Under the pieces are notes generated by a model. The model was not told where the DNA came from, did not search any database, and was given only the letters and a program-made list of their open reading frames with translations. The position numbers and the translations under genes were made by a program. From NCBI GenBank assembly GCA_964590755.1, contig CAZPYK010000008.1:1-45052 (forward strand): a stretch of DNA of 45,052 nt. The letters are read 5' to 3'. Source of the DNA: CAG-390 sp964590755. GTDB taxonomy: Bacteria; Bacillota; Clostridia; Oscillospirales; CAG-272. This document shows positions 31,256 to 40,243 of this stretch, in pieces. Each line of letters opens with the position of its first letter. The first letter of the stretch is position 1.

Positions 31256-32401
31256 TTATTGTTGAGACGCAAAAATGCTGAGTTGCTGTGCCTGCGCCTG
31301 TGCGCGACGCTTGTCAAGCAGAGCGTGGATCTTCTTTACGGGATCAAGTATCAAGCTGATCGATTCATCGTGATTGAGCGTGTCGATTATATAGGATACA
31401 TATTTGCTCATATTTACCGGCACATACCACGAGCGGGTATTGATCTCGGGATCGGTATAGATGAGGTTGGTGGTGAACACCTTGTCGAAGAGCCCCTCCT
31501 CGTATGCGGCGTCAAACCTGTCAAGACCGCCGGTAAAGAGTCCGAAGGTCGCAAAGCTGAATATGCGCTTGGCTCCGCGGCTCTTGATCTGACGTGCAAC
31601 GTCAAAGAAGGATTCGCCGGAGGAGATCATGTCGTCAACGATGATGACATCCATGCCACTAAGATCTCTGCCGAGATATTCGTGTGCCACTATCGGGTTT
31701 CTGCCGCCCACGACACGAGAATAATCACGCCTTTTGTAAAACATGCCGACATCCAATCCCAGCACCGAAGAGAAATACATGCAACGCGCCATTGCCCCCT
31801 CGTCGGGCGAGATTATTATGACCTTTTCCTTATCGAATTCAATATCGGGAACGACCTTGACGAGCGCCTTGGTCATCTGATATGTGGGACGATAATTATC
31901 AAATCCCATAAATGGAACGGCATTTTGAACACGGTCATCGTGCGCATCGAAAGTAATCAAGTTACGCACCCCGATCGTCTCAAGCTCACGAAGCATCATG
32001 GCGCAATCAAGCGACTCGCGCGTCGTGCGCTTGTGTTGCCTGCCTTCATAAAGCATCGGCATGATAACGGAAATACGTCTTGCTTTGCCTTCGACTGCAC
32101 CTACGATGCGCTTCAGATCGGAGTAGTGATCGTCCGGGCTCATGGGATGAGACTGCCCGCGCATGTTATATGTCACACCGTAGTTGAACATATCGCAGAT
32201 TATATAAAGGTCAAGACCTCTTACCGAACGCGAAATAAGCCCCTTGGCTTCTCCGCTTCCGAAGCGCGGACACTCCGCGCCTACAAGGAAGCTCTCCTCG
32301 CTTCCTCTCCACTCCCTGATGTAATTGTCCACCTGCGCGGCAAAGCTCTCGCACCCTTGCATACCGATTATACCGAGCTCACCGTAAAGACTGTCTTTCA
32401 T
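31256..32401 (-). CDS. prs: divergent ribose-phosphate pyrophosphokinase
   Basis: The 381-residue cytosolic protein is a PRPP synthetase relative, longer than the usual 310-320. The PRPP-binding loop is VIIVDDMISSGES, the flexible-loop region contains YKRRDYSRV (for the usual DKRR), and FDAHDDRVQNAVPF stands for DLHAxQIQGFF. SRSVRGLDLYIICD matches the ESVRGxDVFIV stretch. It should make PRPP for nucleotide, His and Trp synthesis. The ATG at 32401 has GGGGG 5 bases upstream; ATG 32419 and TTG 32425 are possible. A promoter lies upstream. Whether it is a full enzyme or a PRPP-binding paralogue cannot be settled here, but Lys/Arg and acidic motifs are kept. Confidence 0.85.
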   Translation of the reverse strand: MKDSLYGELGIIGMQGCESFAAQVDNYIREWRGSEESFLVGAECPRFGSGEAKGLISRSVRGLDLYIICDMFNYGVTYNMRGQSHPMSPDDHYSDLKRIVGAVEGKARRISVIMPMLYEGRQHKRTTRESLDCAMMLRELETIGVRNLITFDAHDDRVQNAVPFMGFDNYRPTYQMTKALVKVVPDIEFDKEKVIIISPDEGAMARCMYFSSVLGLDVGMFYKRRDYSRVVGGRNPIVAHEYLGRDLSGMDVIIVDDMISSGESFFDVARQIKSRGAKRIFSFATFGLFTGGLDRFDAAYEEGLFDKVFTTNLIYTDPEINTRSWYVPVNMSKYVSYIIDTLNHDESISLILDPVKKIHALLDKRRAQAQAQQLSIFASQQ

Positions 32402-32479
32402 GCGTTCCCCCAATTTCATATTCAATTATTTTTATTGCCGCGACAAGCTCGCGCCGACGCGGGCAATCATACGTAAATA

Positions 32480-32508
32480 ATTATAACATATTTTTGACGG
32501 CTCCGCAA
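32480..32508 (-). promoter_or_regulatory. promoter of prs
   Basis: On the minus strand TTGCGG (32503-32508), 17 bases, TATAAT (32480-32485). Confidence 0.7.
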
Positions 32509-32599
32509 CAGATTTTGTCATTCTAAGTCGTCGAAAGTAAAAATTCGTCGTATTCCCGAACGCAAAGCGCAAGTCTGCGCCGATATTCGGCACATTAAC

Positions 32600-34111
32600 T
32601 TATCCCTTGGCTCGCGTCAAAGCCTCGCGCTTTTCCGCCAACGCGCAAAAAGCCGCATATGCCGCATCAAAACTATCGCGAGGGCTGTTCGGGTCGGGAT
32701 AATACGTCTCGGTCGGTATTGAAGCGCGCACCAGTTCGCGCACCTCACCGATGCTCATCCCCTCGGATGACATCAATTGCACTGCAATATTTCCGACCGC
32801 AGTCGCCTCAGCGGGACCCGCGATCACGGGAAGATCGCATATATTCGCCGTTATGCGATTGAGAAGCGAGTCGCGCGAGCCCCCACCGACGATATTTATC
32901 GCGCTCGGTGAGATACCGCAGATTCGACGTATGCCGTCTATCGTTCTTCTGTAGCACAGCGCAAGACTGTCATATATTACACGAACGATCTCGCCGGGAG
33001 CGAACGGCGTATATTGTCCCGTGCGCTTGCAATAATCGACGATCCTTTGCGGCATATCCCCCGGTGGCGCAAATATCGGATCATCGGGGTCGATGATCGA
33101 ACGGCAGGAGGGCGCGCGCTCCGCCGCAGCGGAAAGCGCCGCAAAGCTTATCTCGTCCTCGCTCATGCCATCCAATCTCCATTTGCGGCGCGATTCCTGA
33201 AGCAACCAAAGACCCATGATATTCTTTAGGAATCTTATCCTGCCGCCGACGCCTCCCTCGTTGGTGAAGTTGCCCTCAAACGCCTCGGACGTGATCACCG
33301 GCTCGGTCAGCTCGGTTCCAAGCAAGGACCACGTCCCCGAGCTGATATAAACAAAGTTTTCGTTCTCCTTTGCCGGAACGGCAAGCACCGCCGATGCCGT
33401 ATCATGCGACGCGATGCTTATCACACTCGCATCGCAACCACCGACATCCGCCCCGACCTCGGGCAATAATCTTCCGAGTACGGTCCCGGGAGTGACAAGC
33501 GGAGCAAAAAGCTCACGACCCACACCGACCGCATTCAATATCTCGGATGAAAAGCACCTTTTGCGAGCGTCAAGCAATGCTCCGGTGGATGCTATTGTAT
33601 ATTCGCACGCCTGCTCACCCGTCAAGAAGTAAGCAAGCAGATCCGGAATGAACAACATGCGACCGGCACGTTCAAGACCGCCCTCGCGCTTCTCGGTACA
33701 AAGCTGATAGACCGTATTGAAGTCAAGCAGCTGTATGCCGCTGATCCGATAGAGCTCACGGTTCGGCATCACATTGCCGTCGAATGCGGCAACAGCTCCC
33801 GCGTTGCGCCCGTCACGGTAATGCACCGGCTCGGAAAGCAGTCTTCCGCGAACATCGAGCAGACCGTAGTCCACCCCCCATGTGTCGATACCGATCGAGG
33901 AGATTTCTCCGCCCGCGGCACGAACGGCATTTTTGCATTCCGCAAAAAGCCTCACGATATCCCACGTAAACCTGCCCGCAAGCATTTGCGGCTCATTTGG
34001 AAACCTGTGTACCTCGCAAAGGGAAAGGCTATCTCCGTTATAGCTGCCGACTATACCGCGCCCGCTCGACGCTCCGAGATCTATACCCAACATACGCTTG
34101 ACCTTTTTCAT
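32600..34111 (-). CDS. rhaB: rhamnulokinase
   Basis: The 503-residue protein is a FGGY-family sugar kinase of the RhaB type, which phosphorylates L-rhamnulose. Typical are MLGIDLGASSGRGI at the phosphate-1 site, FTWDIVRLF, IGIDTWGVDYGLLD, YRISGIQLLDFNT and the adenosine-site INIVGGGSRDSLLN-RITAN with GPAEATAVGN. GGGGGGA lies 6 bases before the ATG at 34111. No rhaA, rhaD or rhamnose transporter is in the window; it is the last gene after mutS2 (41-base gap), an odd partner for a catabolic kinase. Confidence 0.93.
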   Translation of the reverse strand: MKKVKRMLGIDLGASSGRGIVGSYNGDSLSLCEVHRFPNEPQMLAGRFTWDIVRLFAECKNAVRAAGGEISSIGIDTWGVDYGLLDVRGRLLSEPVHYRDGRNAGAVAAFDGNVMPNRELYRISGIQLLDFNTVYQLCTEKREGGLERAGRMLFIPDLLAYFLTGEQACEYTIASTGALLDARKRCFSSEILNAVGVGRELFAPLVTPGTVLGRLLPEVGADVGGCDASVISIASHDTASAVLAVPAKENENFVYISSGTWSLLGTELTEPVITSEAFEGNFTNEGGVGGRIRFLKNIMGLWLLQESRRKWRLDGMSEDEISFAALSAAAERAPSCRSIIDPDDPIFAPPGDMPQRIVDYCKRTGQYTPFAPGEIVRVIYDSLALCYRRTIDGIRRICGISPSAINIVGGGSRDSLLNRITANICDLPVIAGPAEATAVGNIAVQLMSSEGMSIGEVRELVRASIPTETYYPDPNSPRDSFDAAYAAFCALAEKREALTRAKG

Positions 34112-34152
34112 GCCATGTCCCCCCACACAATTATTGCGCTTCACATGATCAT

Positions 34153-36549
34153 TTATTTGAGTTCGACAACGGTAACGCCGCCGTCTCCCTCACCGTACTG
34201 CCCTATTCGGAACGCCGCTATGCGTGAGTCTCCCTTCAGCATTTTCCACAGTGCCTGTTTCAGCGCCCCTGTGCCCTTTCCGTGTATCAATCTGACGGAA
34301 AGCAGACCGGCGAGTACCGCATCGTCAAGATAGCGGTCGACCGACATCCACGCCTCGTCTCCCGTCATGCCGCGCAGATCTATCTCGGGTGCGCAGGCAC
34401 GACTGACCGCGGTCGCGCAGAATTCACGAACCGGCTTCTTTTGCCCTTCGCTGTCGGTTATCATGATAACATCGTCGAGCAGCTTGAGGTTTTTAAGCTT
34501 TGTTTTCGTTAGTATGCCGCCCGCCTGCACCGCAACATTTCCGGAACGGTCCGGATCGGACAGCAGCACGCCCTCCTGCTTTATGTTTCGTATATAGACC
34601 TTGTCGCCTTTGTGCAATGCCCGAGGAAGAACATAATCGTCGTCCTCATCCTTATCCACAGGATCGAACCTGTCCTCGTTTTCCTTAAGATGCTCGCGTA
34701 TCTTGCGGCGGGCATTTTCAAGCTCCTCGCCGAGCCGCTCGCTGTCACGCGCCTTTTTTACCTTTTCAAGCTGTGAAAGTATATATTCGCTGGATATCTT
34801 CGCGCCCTCGATCAGCTGAGCTGCCTTTTTTTGCGCCGCCTCGGATTCCTTTTCGGCAATCTTCAAGCTCTCGCGTATTTTTGCCTCCGCTTCACGCTTG
34901 AAGCGCTCGTACTCTTCGCGAAGCCTTGCAGCCTCCTCGCGTTCGCGCTCCATATCGATGCGGCTCTCCTCCAGCTTGTCTATGACATCCTCAAAGCGAC
35001 GGTCATCCGAGCTGACCTCGGCGGCGGCACGATCGAGGATGCTTTGCGGCAGACCCAGACGCTTTGATATGGCAAACGCATTCGATCTGCCCGGCGTACC
35101 TACGGTCAGCTTATATGTCGGTTTCAGTGTTTCGACATCGAACTCGCAGGAAGCATTTGTGACACCCGGGGTCGTGAGAGCGTACGATTTCAGCTCCGCG
35201 TAATGCGTCGTTGCGGCGCACATCGCACCGCTCTCGCGCACCTCGGATATCACGGCAATGGCAAGCGCCGCTCCTTCTATCGGGTCGGTGCCCACTCCCA
35301 GCTCGTCAAACAGTACCAGCGCGTTCGGCGTAAGCTCATTTACCATGGAGACGATATTCACCATGTGCGAGGAAAAGGTGGAGAGCGACTGCTCTATGCT
35401 CTGATCATCCCCGAGATCCACCAAAACACGATCGAAAACAGCTATCGACGATGCCGCCCCCGCGGGAATATGAAGTCCCGATTGCGCCATCAAGGTAAAA
35501 AGCCCCAAGGTTTTGAGGGTCACCGTCTTGCCGCCGGTATTCGGTCCGGTGATTATCATCGTATCGTAAGTTCCGCCCAGCGAGATGTTGACCGGCACGA
35601 CCTTATCCTTCGGTATAAGCGGATGCCGCGCGGCTGTAAGCTCGATCTGTCTGTCCTCTCCGAAGGTGATCCGAGGCTGGACGCCGTCCGTCTTTTCGGA
35701 GAGCGCGGCGCAGGCAAAATAAAATGCCAGTTCATCGATATTCGCGGCATTGTACCTCAGCGCATCGGCGCGCTTTGCCGTCTCTGCGGAAAGTTCAAAA
35801 AGTATCTTGTCTATCTCATGCTTTTCCTTGGCTTCAAGCTCACGTATTTCGTTGTTAGCGTCGACCACCGCAATCGGCTCAACAAAGAGCGTCGCTCCCG
35901 AGGCAGAGGTATCATGCACCAATCCCTTTACGTCGTTTTTGCATTCGGCGCGAACCGGGATGACATACCTGCCGTTTCGGATGGTCACTATACTCTCCTG
36001 CAGGTATTTGGAATACGCCCCACCCGTGTATTTTGAGAGCAGTTCCTTCACGCGTGCTGCCGAGGAACGAAGCTTGCGACGAATATCGGCAAGCATCGGC
36101 GAGGCGTCATCGGCTATCATCTCCTCGGATATTATCGTCCGATATATGCGCTCCTCAAAGGGTCTGTCGGCGGAAAGACGTTCGAACACTTCATCGAGCA
36201 CCGTTTCGAAGGTGCGATCGGTGCGGCTGTATTCAAGTATCCCGCGCGCCGTACGCAGAACGTTTGCAACATCAAGCAGCTCTCGAGCGGTAAGCATGGC
36301 GCCTTTTTCCGCTCGCTCGCAATGAGCCTCAACGCTTTTGATCATACCGAAGGACGGATATCCCTTATAGGAGACAAGCTTTTTCGCGTCGCTCGTAAAT
36401 CTTTGACGGCGCAGCACATGCACCGCATCGTCGTCCGGCTCAAGCGCAAGCGCCGCAGCCTTGGCCCCCTCGGTGTGCGCCGCATCGGCAAGCATCTGCC
36501 GTATTTTATCAAACTCAAGCGACCTTATCGTTTTTTCGGGTAAATACAT
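34153..36549 (-). CDS. mutS2: MutS2 / RqcU family ATPase with Smr domain
   Basis: The 798-residue protein has the MutS-type core and ATPase (Walker A ITGPNTGGKT near residue 330, DLGDDQSIEQSLSTFSSHM, Walker B LVLFDELGVGTDP), a long coiled coil (about 510-630), and a C-terminal Smr nuclease domain with EIDLRGMTGDEA and LIHGKGTGAL. MutS2 suppresses homologous recombination and, in Bacillus, splits collided ribosomes. It lacks the mismatch-recognition domain of MutS, as expected. GAAAGGA lies 13 bases before the ATG. It sits 44 bases after recO. Confidence 0.96.
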   Translation of the reverse strand: MYLPEKTIRSLEFDKIRQMLADAAHTEGAKAAALALEPDDDAVHVLRRQRFTSDAKKLVSYKGYPSFGMIKSVEAHCERAEKGAMLTARELLDVANVLRTARGILEYSRTDRTFETVLDEVFERLSADRPFEERIYRTIISEEMIADDASPMLADIRRKLRSSAARVKELLSKYTGGAYSKYLQESIVTIRNGRYVIPVRAECKNDVKGLVHDTSASGATLFVEPIAVVDANNEIRELEAKEKHEIDKILFELSAETAKRADALRYNAANIDELAFYFACAALSEKTDGVQPRITFGEDRQIELTAARHPLIPKDKVVPVNISLGGTYDTMIITGPNTGGKTVTLKTLGLFTLMAQSGLHIPAGAASSIAVFDRVLVDLGDDQSIEQSLSTFSSHMVNIVSMVNELTPNALVLFDELGVGTDPIEGAALAIAVISEVRESGAMCAATTHYAELKSYALTTPGVTNASCEFDVETLKPTYKLTVGTPGRSNAFAISKRLGLPQSILDRAAAEVSSDDRRFEDVIDKLEESRIDMEREREEAARLREEYERFKREAEAKIRESLKIAEKESEAAQKKAAQLIEGAKISSEYILSQLEKVKKARDSERLGEELENARRKIREHLKENEDRFDPVDKDEDDDYVLPRALHKGDKVYIRNIKQEGVLLSDPDRSGNVAVQAGGILTKTKLKNLKLLDDVIMITDSEGQKKPVREFCATAVSRACAPEIDLRGMTGDEAWMSVDRYLDDAVLAGLLSVRLIHGKGTGALKQALWKMLKGDSRIAAFRIGQYGEGDGGVTVVELK

Positions 36550-36593
36550 TATTTATGATCATTCCTTTCATACGGAAACGCATTTTTGTGTCT

Positions 36594-37433
36594 TTAAAGC
36601 TTAATTATTTCATTATACAGATCAAGGGATGCAAACCCACGCTCCAAATGATGCGTAATATAGGTGCTGCCCGCAGAGGAAAAACTTTCAAGTGCTTTTT
36701 CACTTGAAAGCGAAAAAGCCAGCATCCTTTCGGGCAATGCATCAAGCACATATCTTATCGCCGCCAGCACCGAGCGGTCGAGCGGCACAAGAATAGATCG
36801 CATTCCATCCTTGTCCAGCGGCAAAATATCAGCCGGAAGCACCGACTGTCGTTCGCGTTCCGCCGCGGCACATTTTGCACACATCAGTGCGCCGTTCATC
36901 ACATCGAGAAAGCACACGCCGTCCGAGCCCTCCGAAACGGCGCCTGCGGCTCCGCACACATGACAATCGCCGAGCTCCGGCAGATATCCCGCAAAGCCCG
37001 CCGCACGCCATTCGAAGGTACCCTTTATCAAACGATGATCCTTTGTTCCCTTGCTGAGCGCATAGAGTGAATTTAGCGTCAATCGCAAAATATCCACGGC
37101 AGGCTCCCCTTCTCCGCTAAGCTCGCATGCGAGATCTGCGAGATATTGCGCCAGATACAAACGCGTTATCTCGCTCTCCAGCTTCACAAAGGGATCTATT
37201 ATCTCTGCGGAGCGCAGCCAGGTCATATCTCCGCGACGGTGAAGCTCATAGCTTGCATAACAAAAGAGCCGAGACGGACCCATATACTTGCTCTTCACCG
37301 AACGCGCCCCTTTGGCTATCACCGGTATTTTTCCGTACTCGGGCGTAAGCAGAGTGAGCATGCGGTCATGCTCGCCCAGCTCGTATTCGCGCACCACAAG
37401 GCCGTCGGTCACAAAATCTCGTTGCATTGCCAT
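36594..37433 (-). CDS. recO: DNA repair protein RecO
   Basis: The 279-residue protein mediates loading of RecA onto SSB-coated single strands. It has the N-terminal OB fold (TDGLVVREYELGEHDRMLTL, then YGKIPVIAKGARSVKSK) and a C-terminal helical domain with a zinc site made by CHVCG and CAKCA. Start at 37433 has GGGAG 8 bases upstream. It follows era by 21 bases, the usual Firmicutes order. Confidence 0.95.
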   Translation of the reverse strand: MAMQRDFVTDGLVVREYELGEHDRMLTLLTPEYGKIPVIAKGARSVKSKYMGPSRLFCYASYELHRRGDMTWLRSAEIIDPFVKLESEITRLYLAQYLADLACELSGEGEPAVDILRLTLNSLYALSKGTKDHRLIKGTFEWRAAGFAGYLPELGDCHVCGAAGAVSEGSDGVCFLDVMNGALMCAKCAAAERERQSVLPADILPLDKDGMRSILVPLDRSVLAAIRYVLDALPERMLAFSLSSEKALESFSSAGSTYITHHLERGFASLDLYNEIIKL

Positions 37434-37454
37434 GAGAATATCTCCCGGAAGGTA

Positions 37455-38354
37455 TCAGCTTTTATCGTCATCCGAGGCGGAAAGTCCGAAATTGCGCACC
37501 AGACCGTCGGAATCCCGCCAGTTTTCCTTGACCTTGACCCAAAGATTGAGATACACCTTTTTACCGAACACCTTTTCAAGCTCTTCGCGCGCATATGTAC
37601 CGACCATCTTAAGCTGCTCGCCGTTCTTTCCTACTATTATGCGCTTGTGAGTCGCCTTTTCACAGAAGATCTCCGCGCGTATGCTTACAAGTCCTCTGCT
37701 TTCGGTAAAATCCTCGATCACCACGGCTATCCCATGCGGCACCTCGCGATCCAGCGTCCGCAAAAGCTTTTCGCGTATTATCTCGGAGGCATATTGCCTT
37801 GACGGTTGATCGGTACTGATATCGTCGGGATAGAACCATTCGGACTCTGTAAGGAAGCGAGACAGCTCGTCCATCACCTCATCCACGGCTTTTCCGTTCT
37901 TGGCGCTTATCGGTATCACGGCATCAAAATCGCACTCCGCCGCATATGACGCTATCGTTTTGGCAATGACCTCGCGACCGTAAAGATCGACCTTGTTCAA
38001 GACCAAAATGCACGGGACATGCCCCGCCTTGACATATGCTATCACGTCGCGCTCGACATTTGAAGGCTCCCTGCCCGCGTCCGCCACCAAAAGCACGCAA
38101 TCTCCGTCCTGCATGGCGTCCTTTGCGCTTTTGACCATGGCATCTCCCAGCTTATTTTGCGGACGATGTATGCCGGGCGTATCCAAAAATACATATTGAT
38201 CGTCACCCGCCGTATGTATTCCGACTATCTTACCGCGCGTCGTTTGCGGCTTTGACGAAACTATGGCGACCTTCTCGCCCAAAATACGATTCATAAGTGT
38301 GGACTTGCCAACATTTGGTCTGCCCACTATTGAAATAAAAGCGGTCCTTTTCAT
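37455..38354 (-). CDS. era: ribosome biogenesis GTPase Era
   Basis: The 299-residue GTPase helps mature the 3' end of 16S rRNA. Motifs seen are G1 GRPNVGKS, G2 TTRGKIVGI, G3 DTPGIHRP, G4 NKVD and G5 SAKNG, and a C-terminal KH domain with IIVGKNGEQLKMVGTYAR and VYLNLWVKVKENWR. Length is typical. In Bacillus dgkA and cdd lie between ybeY and era; both are missing here (59-base gap). Confidence 0.97.
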   Translation of the reverse strand: MKRTAFISIVGRPNVGKSTLMNRILGEKVAIVSSKPQTTRGKIVGIHTAGDDQYVFLDTPGIHRPQNKLGDAMVKSAKDAMQDGDCVLLVADAGREPSNVERDVIAYVKAGHVPCILVLNKVDLYGREVIAKTIASYAAECDFDAVIPISAKNGKAVDEVMDELSRFLTESEWFYPDDISTDQPSRQYASEIIREKLLRTLDREVPHGIAVVIEDFTESRGLVSIRAEIFCEKATHKRIIVGKNGEQLKMVGTYAREELEKVFGKKVYLNLWVKVKENWRDSDGLVRNFGLSASDDDKS

Positions 38355-38413
38355 TTATCCATTAACCCTTTAACGTTATTTTATTTATATGATTCATTCC
38401 GGATTTATATAAT

Positions 38414-38902
38414 TCACTCCGGATCCTCAGAATGCGTCTCAAGTCCCAAAAGCTTCATTATCTCACGTTGGCGACAGCGCATATCGATATCCTCCGCCTC
38501 GCCGAGCTCGTGATCGTAGCCCATGAGATGCAGTGCGGAATGCACACACAGGAATGCCGTTTCGCGTTCAAAGGAGTGCCCGTACAGCTCCGCCTGCGCA
38601 CGTGCGCGCTCAAGCGACAGCACCACATCACCCAGCTGATACCTTTCTCCGTCGAATGCCTCGGATATATCCCCCTCAAACAGCGGGAAGGAGAGCACAT
38701 CCGTTGCGCGATCGATGCCTCTGTATTCGCGGTTTAAGCGTCTTATACCCGCGTCGGAAACAAATGTCACCGACACCTCCGAGTCCGCATCCACGCCTTC
38801 GTATTCAAACGCCGCCTTAAGCGCAGAAGTAACGAGCTCGCGCAGAGCGTCATCGACACGCTCCTTGCGCTGACGATTATAAAGATCAACATAAAGATTC
38901 AT
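38414..38902 (-). CDS. ybeY: endoribonuclease YbeY
   Basis: The 162-residue zinc protein acts in 16S rRNA maturation and ribosome quality control. It shows LNREYRGIDRATDVLSFP and the zinc motif HSALHLMGYDHE, where the second position of the usual HGxLHLxGYDH is Ser instead of Gly; the three His ligands are kept. The ATG at 38902 is preferred (GAGG 11 bases upstream) over a TTG at 38935 that overlaps the phoH stop. Confidence 0.95.
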   Translation of the reverse strand: MNLYVDLYNRQRKERVDDALRELVTSALKAAFEYEGVDADSEVSVTFVSDAGIRRLNREYRGIDRATDVLSFPLFEGDISEAFDGERYQLGDVVLSLERARAQAELYGHSFERETAFLCVHSALHLMGYDHELGEAEDIDMRCRQREIMKLLGLETHSEDPE

Positions 38903-38931
38903 GTGTACCGAGTCCTCTTCCGAATTTAAAG

Positions 38932-40008
38932 TCAATTGTTTTGCTTTTTTGTATTGTCAACACGGTGATACTTTTTGGGCGGATCGCGGCGATCGCGACC
39001 GGCTGCGCCGCGCCGTTCGGCCTCACGGCGAGCATTATCACGCTCGTATCTGTCATAAGCCAATATTATCCGCTGTACCAGCTTGTGTCTGACCACGTCA
39101 CGCTCGGTAAAGCGATGTATCGCTATGTCGTCGATGCCTTCAAGTATGTGAACGGCGGCCCAAAGCCCGCTCTTCTGCCCATCCGGCAGGTCGGTCTGCG
39201 TCAGGTCTCCCGTAACCACCGCCTTGGAGCCGTTGCCCAAACGCGTCAAAAACATCTTCATTTGTTCAAAGGTGGCGTTCTGCGCCTCGTCGAGAATGAT
39301 AAAGGAATCGTCAAGTGTTCTTCCGCGCATGTAAGCCAGCGGCGCGACCTCGATTATCTGCTTTTCGACACAACGCTGATAATTCTCGGCCCCCATCATC
39401 TCAAACAAGGCATCATACAGCGGGCGCAGATAAGGATCTATCTTGCTTTGCAGATCACCCGGAAGAAAGCCCAGTTTTTCGCCCGCCTCGATCGCGGGAC
39501 GCGTAAGTATTATCCTGCTCACCTGCTTCTCGCGCAAAGCCTTGACTGCCATTGCAACAGCCAAAAAGGTCTTGCCGGTACCCGCGGGTCCCACACCGAG
39601 CACTATGGTATTCTTTCTTATTGATTCCACATATCGCCCCTGTCCCACGGTCTTGGGCTTCACTGGCTTCCCCTTCGACGTGAGGCAGATGCAGTTTTCG
39701 TCAAATGCCGCGAGCTCGTCGCCGTGACCGTCCTTTATCATCGATGTGATATATATGACCGTCTGCTCGCTGAGCGCCCCCATCCCGGAGGCAGCACTTT
39801 TGAGCGCCTCTACGGCGCGCGCTGCGGCATCGACATCCTCGGACGAGCTCCCGCTGACGATCAGCGCGTCGCCGTCGCCGTCTGCCGAGGCACGATTATG
39901 AACGGTCACGCCGAAGACATCCTCAACTACCTTCATGTTGACATCAAAGGCTCCGAAGAGTCGCGCCGTTTGCTCGGCAGAGTCGGTATATACCGTTTTT
40001 TGTTCCAT
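38932..40008 (-). CDS. phoH: PhoH family ATPase
   Basis: The 358-residue protein has an N-terminal KH-like region and a P-loop ATPase core: GVGPAGTGKTFLAV (Walker A), RIILTRPAIEAGEKLGFLPG, DEAQNATFEQMKMFLTRLG (Walker B) and VVTGDLTQTDLP. The tail is Arg/Lys-rich (about residues 330-358). PhoH proteins are linked with RNA metabolism and are regularly next to ybeY, as here. The yqfF (HD-domain) gene that follows phoH in Bacillus is absent. It has a promoter of its own in the gap to yqfD. Confidence 0.95.
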   Translation of the reverse strand: MEQKTVYTDSAEQTARLFGAFDVNMKVVEDVFGVTVHNRASADGDGDALIVSGSSSEDVDAAARAVEALKSAASGMGALSEQTVIYITSMIKDGHGDELAAFDENCICLTSKGKPVKPKTVGQGRYVESIRKNTIVLGVGPAGTGKTFLAVAMAVKALREKQVSRIILTRPAIEAGEKLGFLPGDLQSKIDPYLRPLYDALFEMMGAENYQRCVEKQIIEVAPLAYMRGRTLDDSFIILDEAQNATFEQMKMFLTRLGNGSKAVVTGDLTQTDLPDGQKSGLWAAVHILEGIDDIAIHRFTERDVVRHKLVQRIILAYDRYERDNARREAERRGAAGRDRRDPPKKYHRVDNTKKQNN

Positions 40009-40180
40009 TTAGATCACCGTACCTTTCGCACCGAACCGCAACCGCGCGGTGGTGCCCATATTCCGAGCCTATTATAAGCATCGATCCCGTGACAAGCTTC
40101 GGACTTCAAGCATTTAAGCATTCAAGATCACGGCGAACGGATCCGACCGTCGGCTTCACGGTTTATAACATTCCTAGTTT

Positions 40181-40209
40181 ATTATATCATAAAAAAAGCA
40201 CTTTGTCAC
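40181..40209 (-). promoter_or_regulatory. promoter of the phoH-ybeY-era-recO chain
   Basis: On the minus strand GTGACA (40204-40209), 17 bases, TATAAT (40181-40186), inside the 235-base gap after yqfD. The start would leave a leader of about 165 bases before phoH, in which no clear gene or known riboswitch is visible. A second TATAAT at 40071-40076 lacks a -35. Confidence 0.72.
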
Positions 40210-40243
40210 GTATTTTTGACAAATATACTTATTTCCCCGCTTT

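Noticed and set aside
35203..36036. 277-residue plus-strand frame opposite mutS2
   Set aside because: It is the antisense shadow of a clear mutS2 gene, with no ribosome site or recognisable motif.
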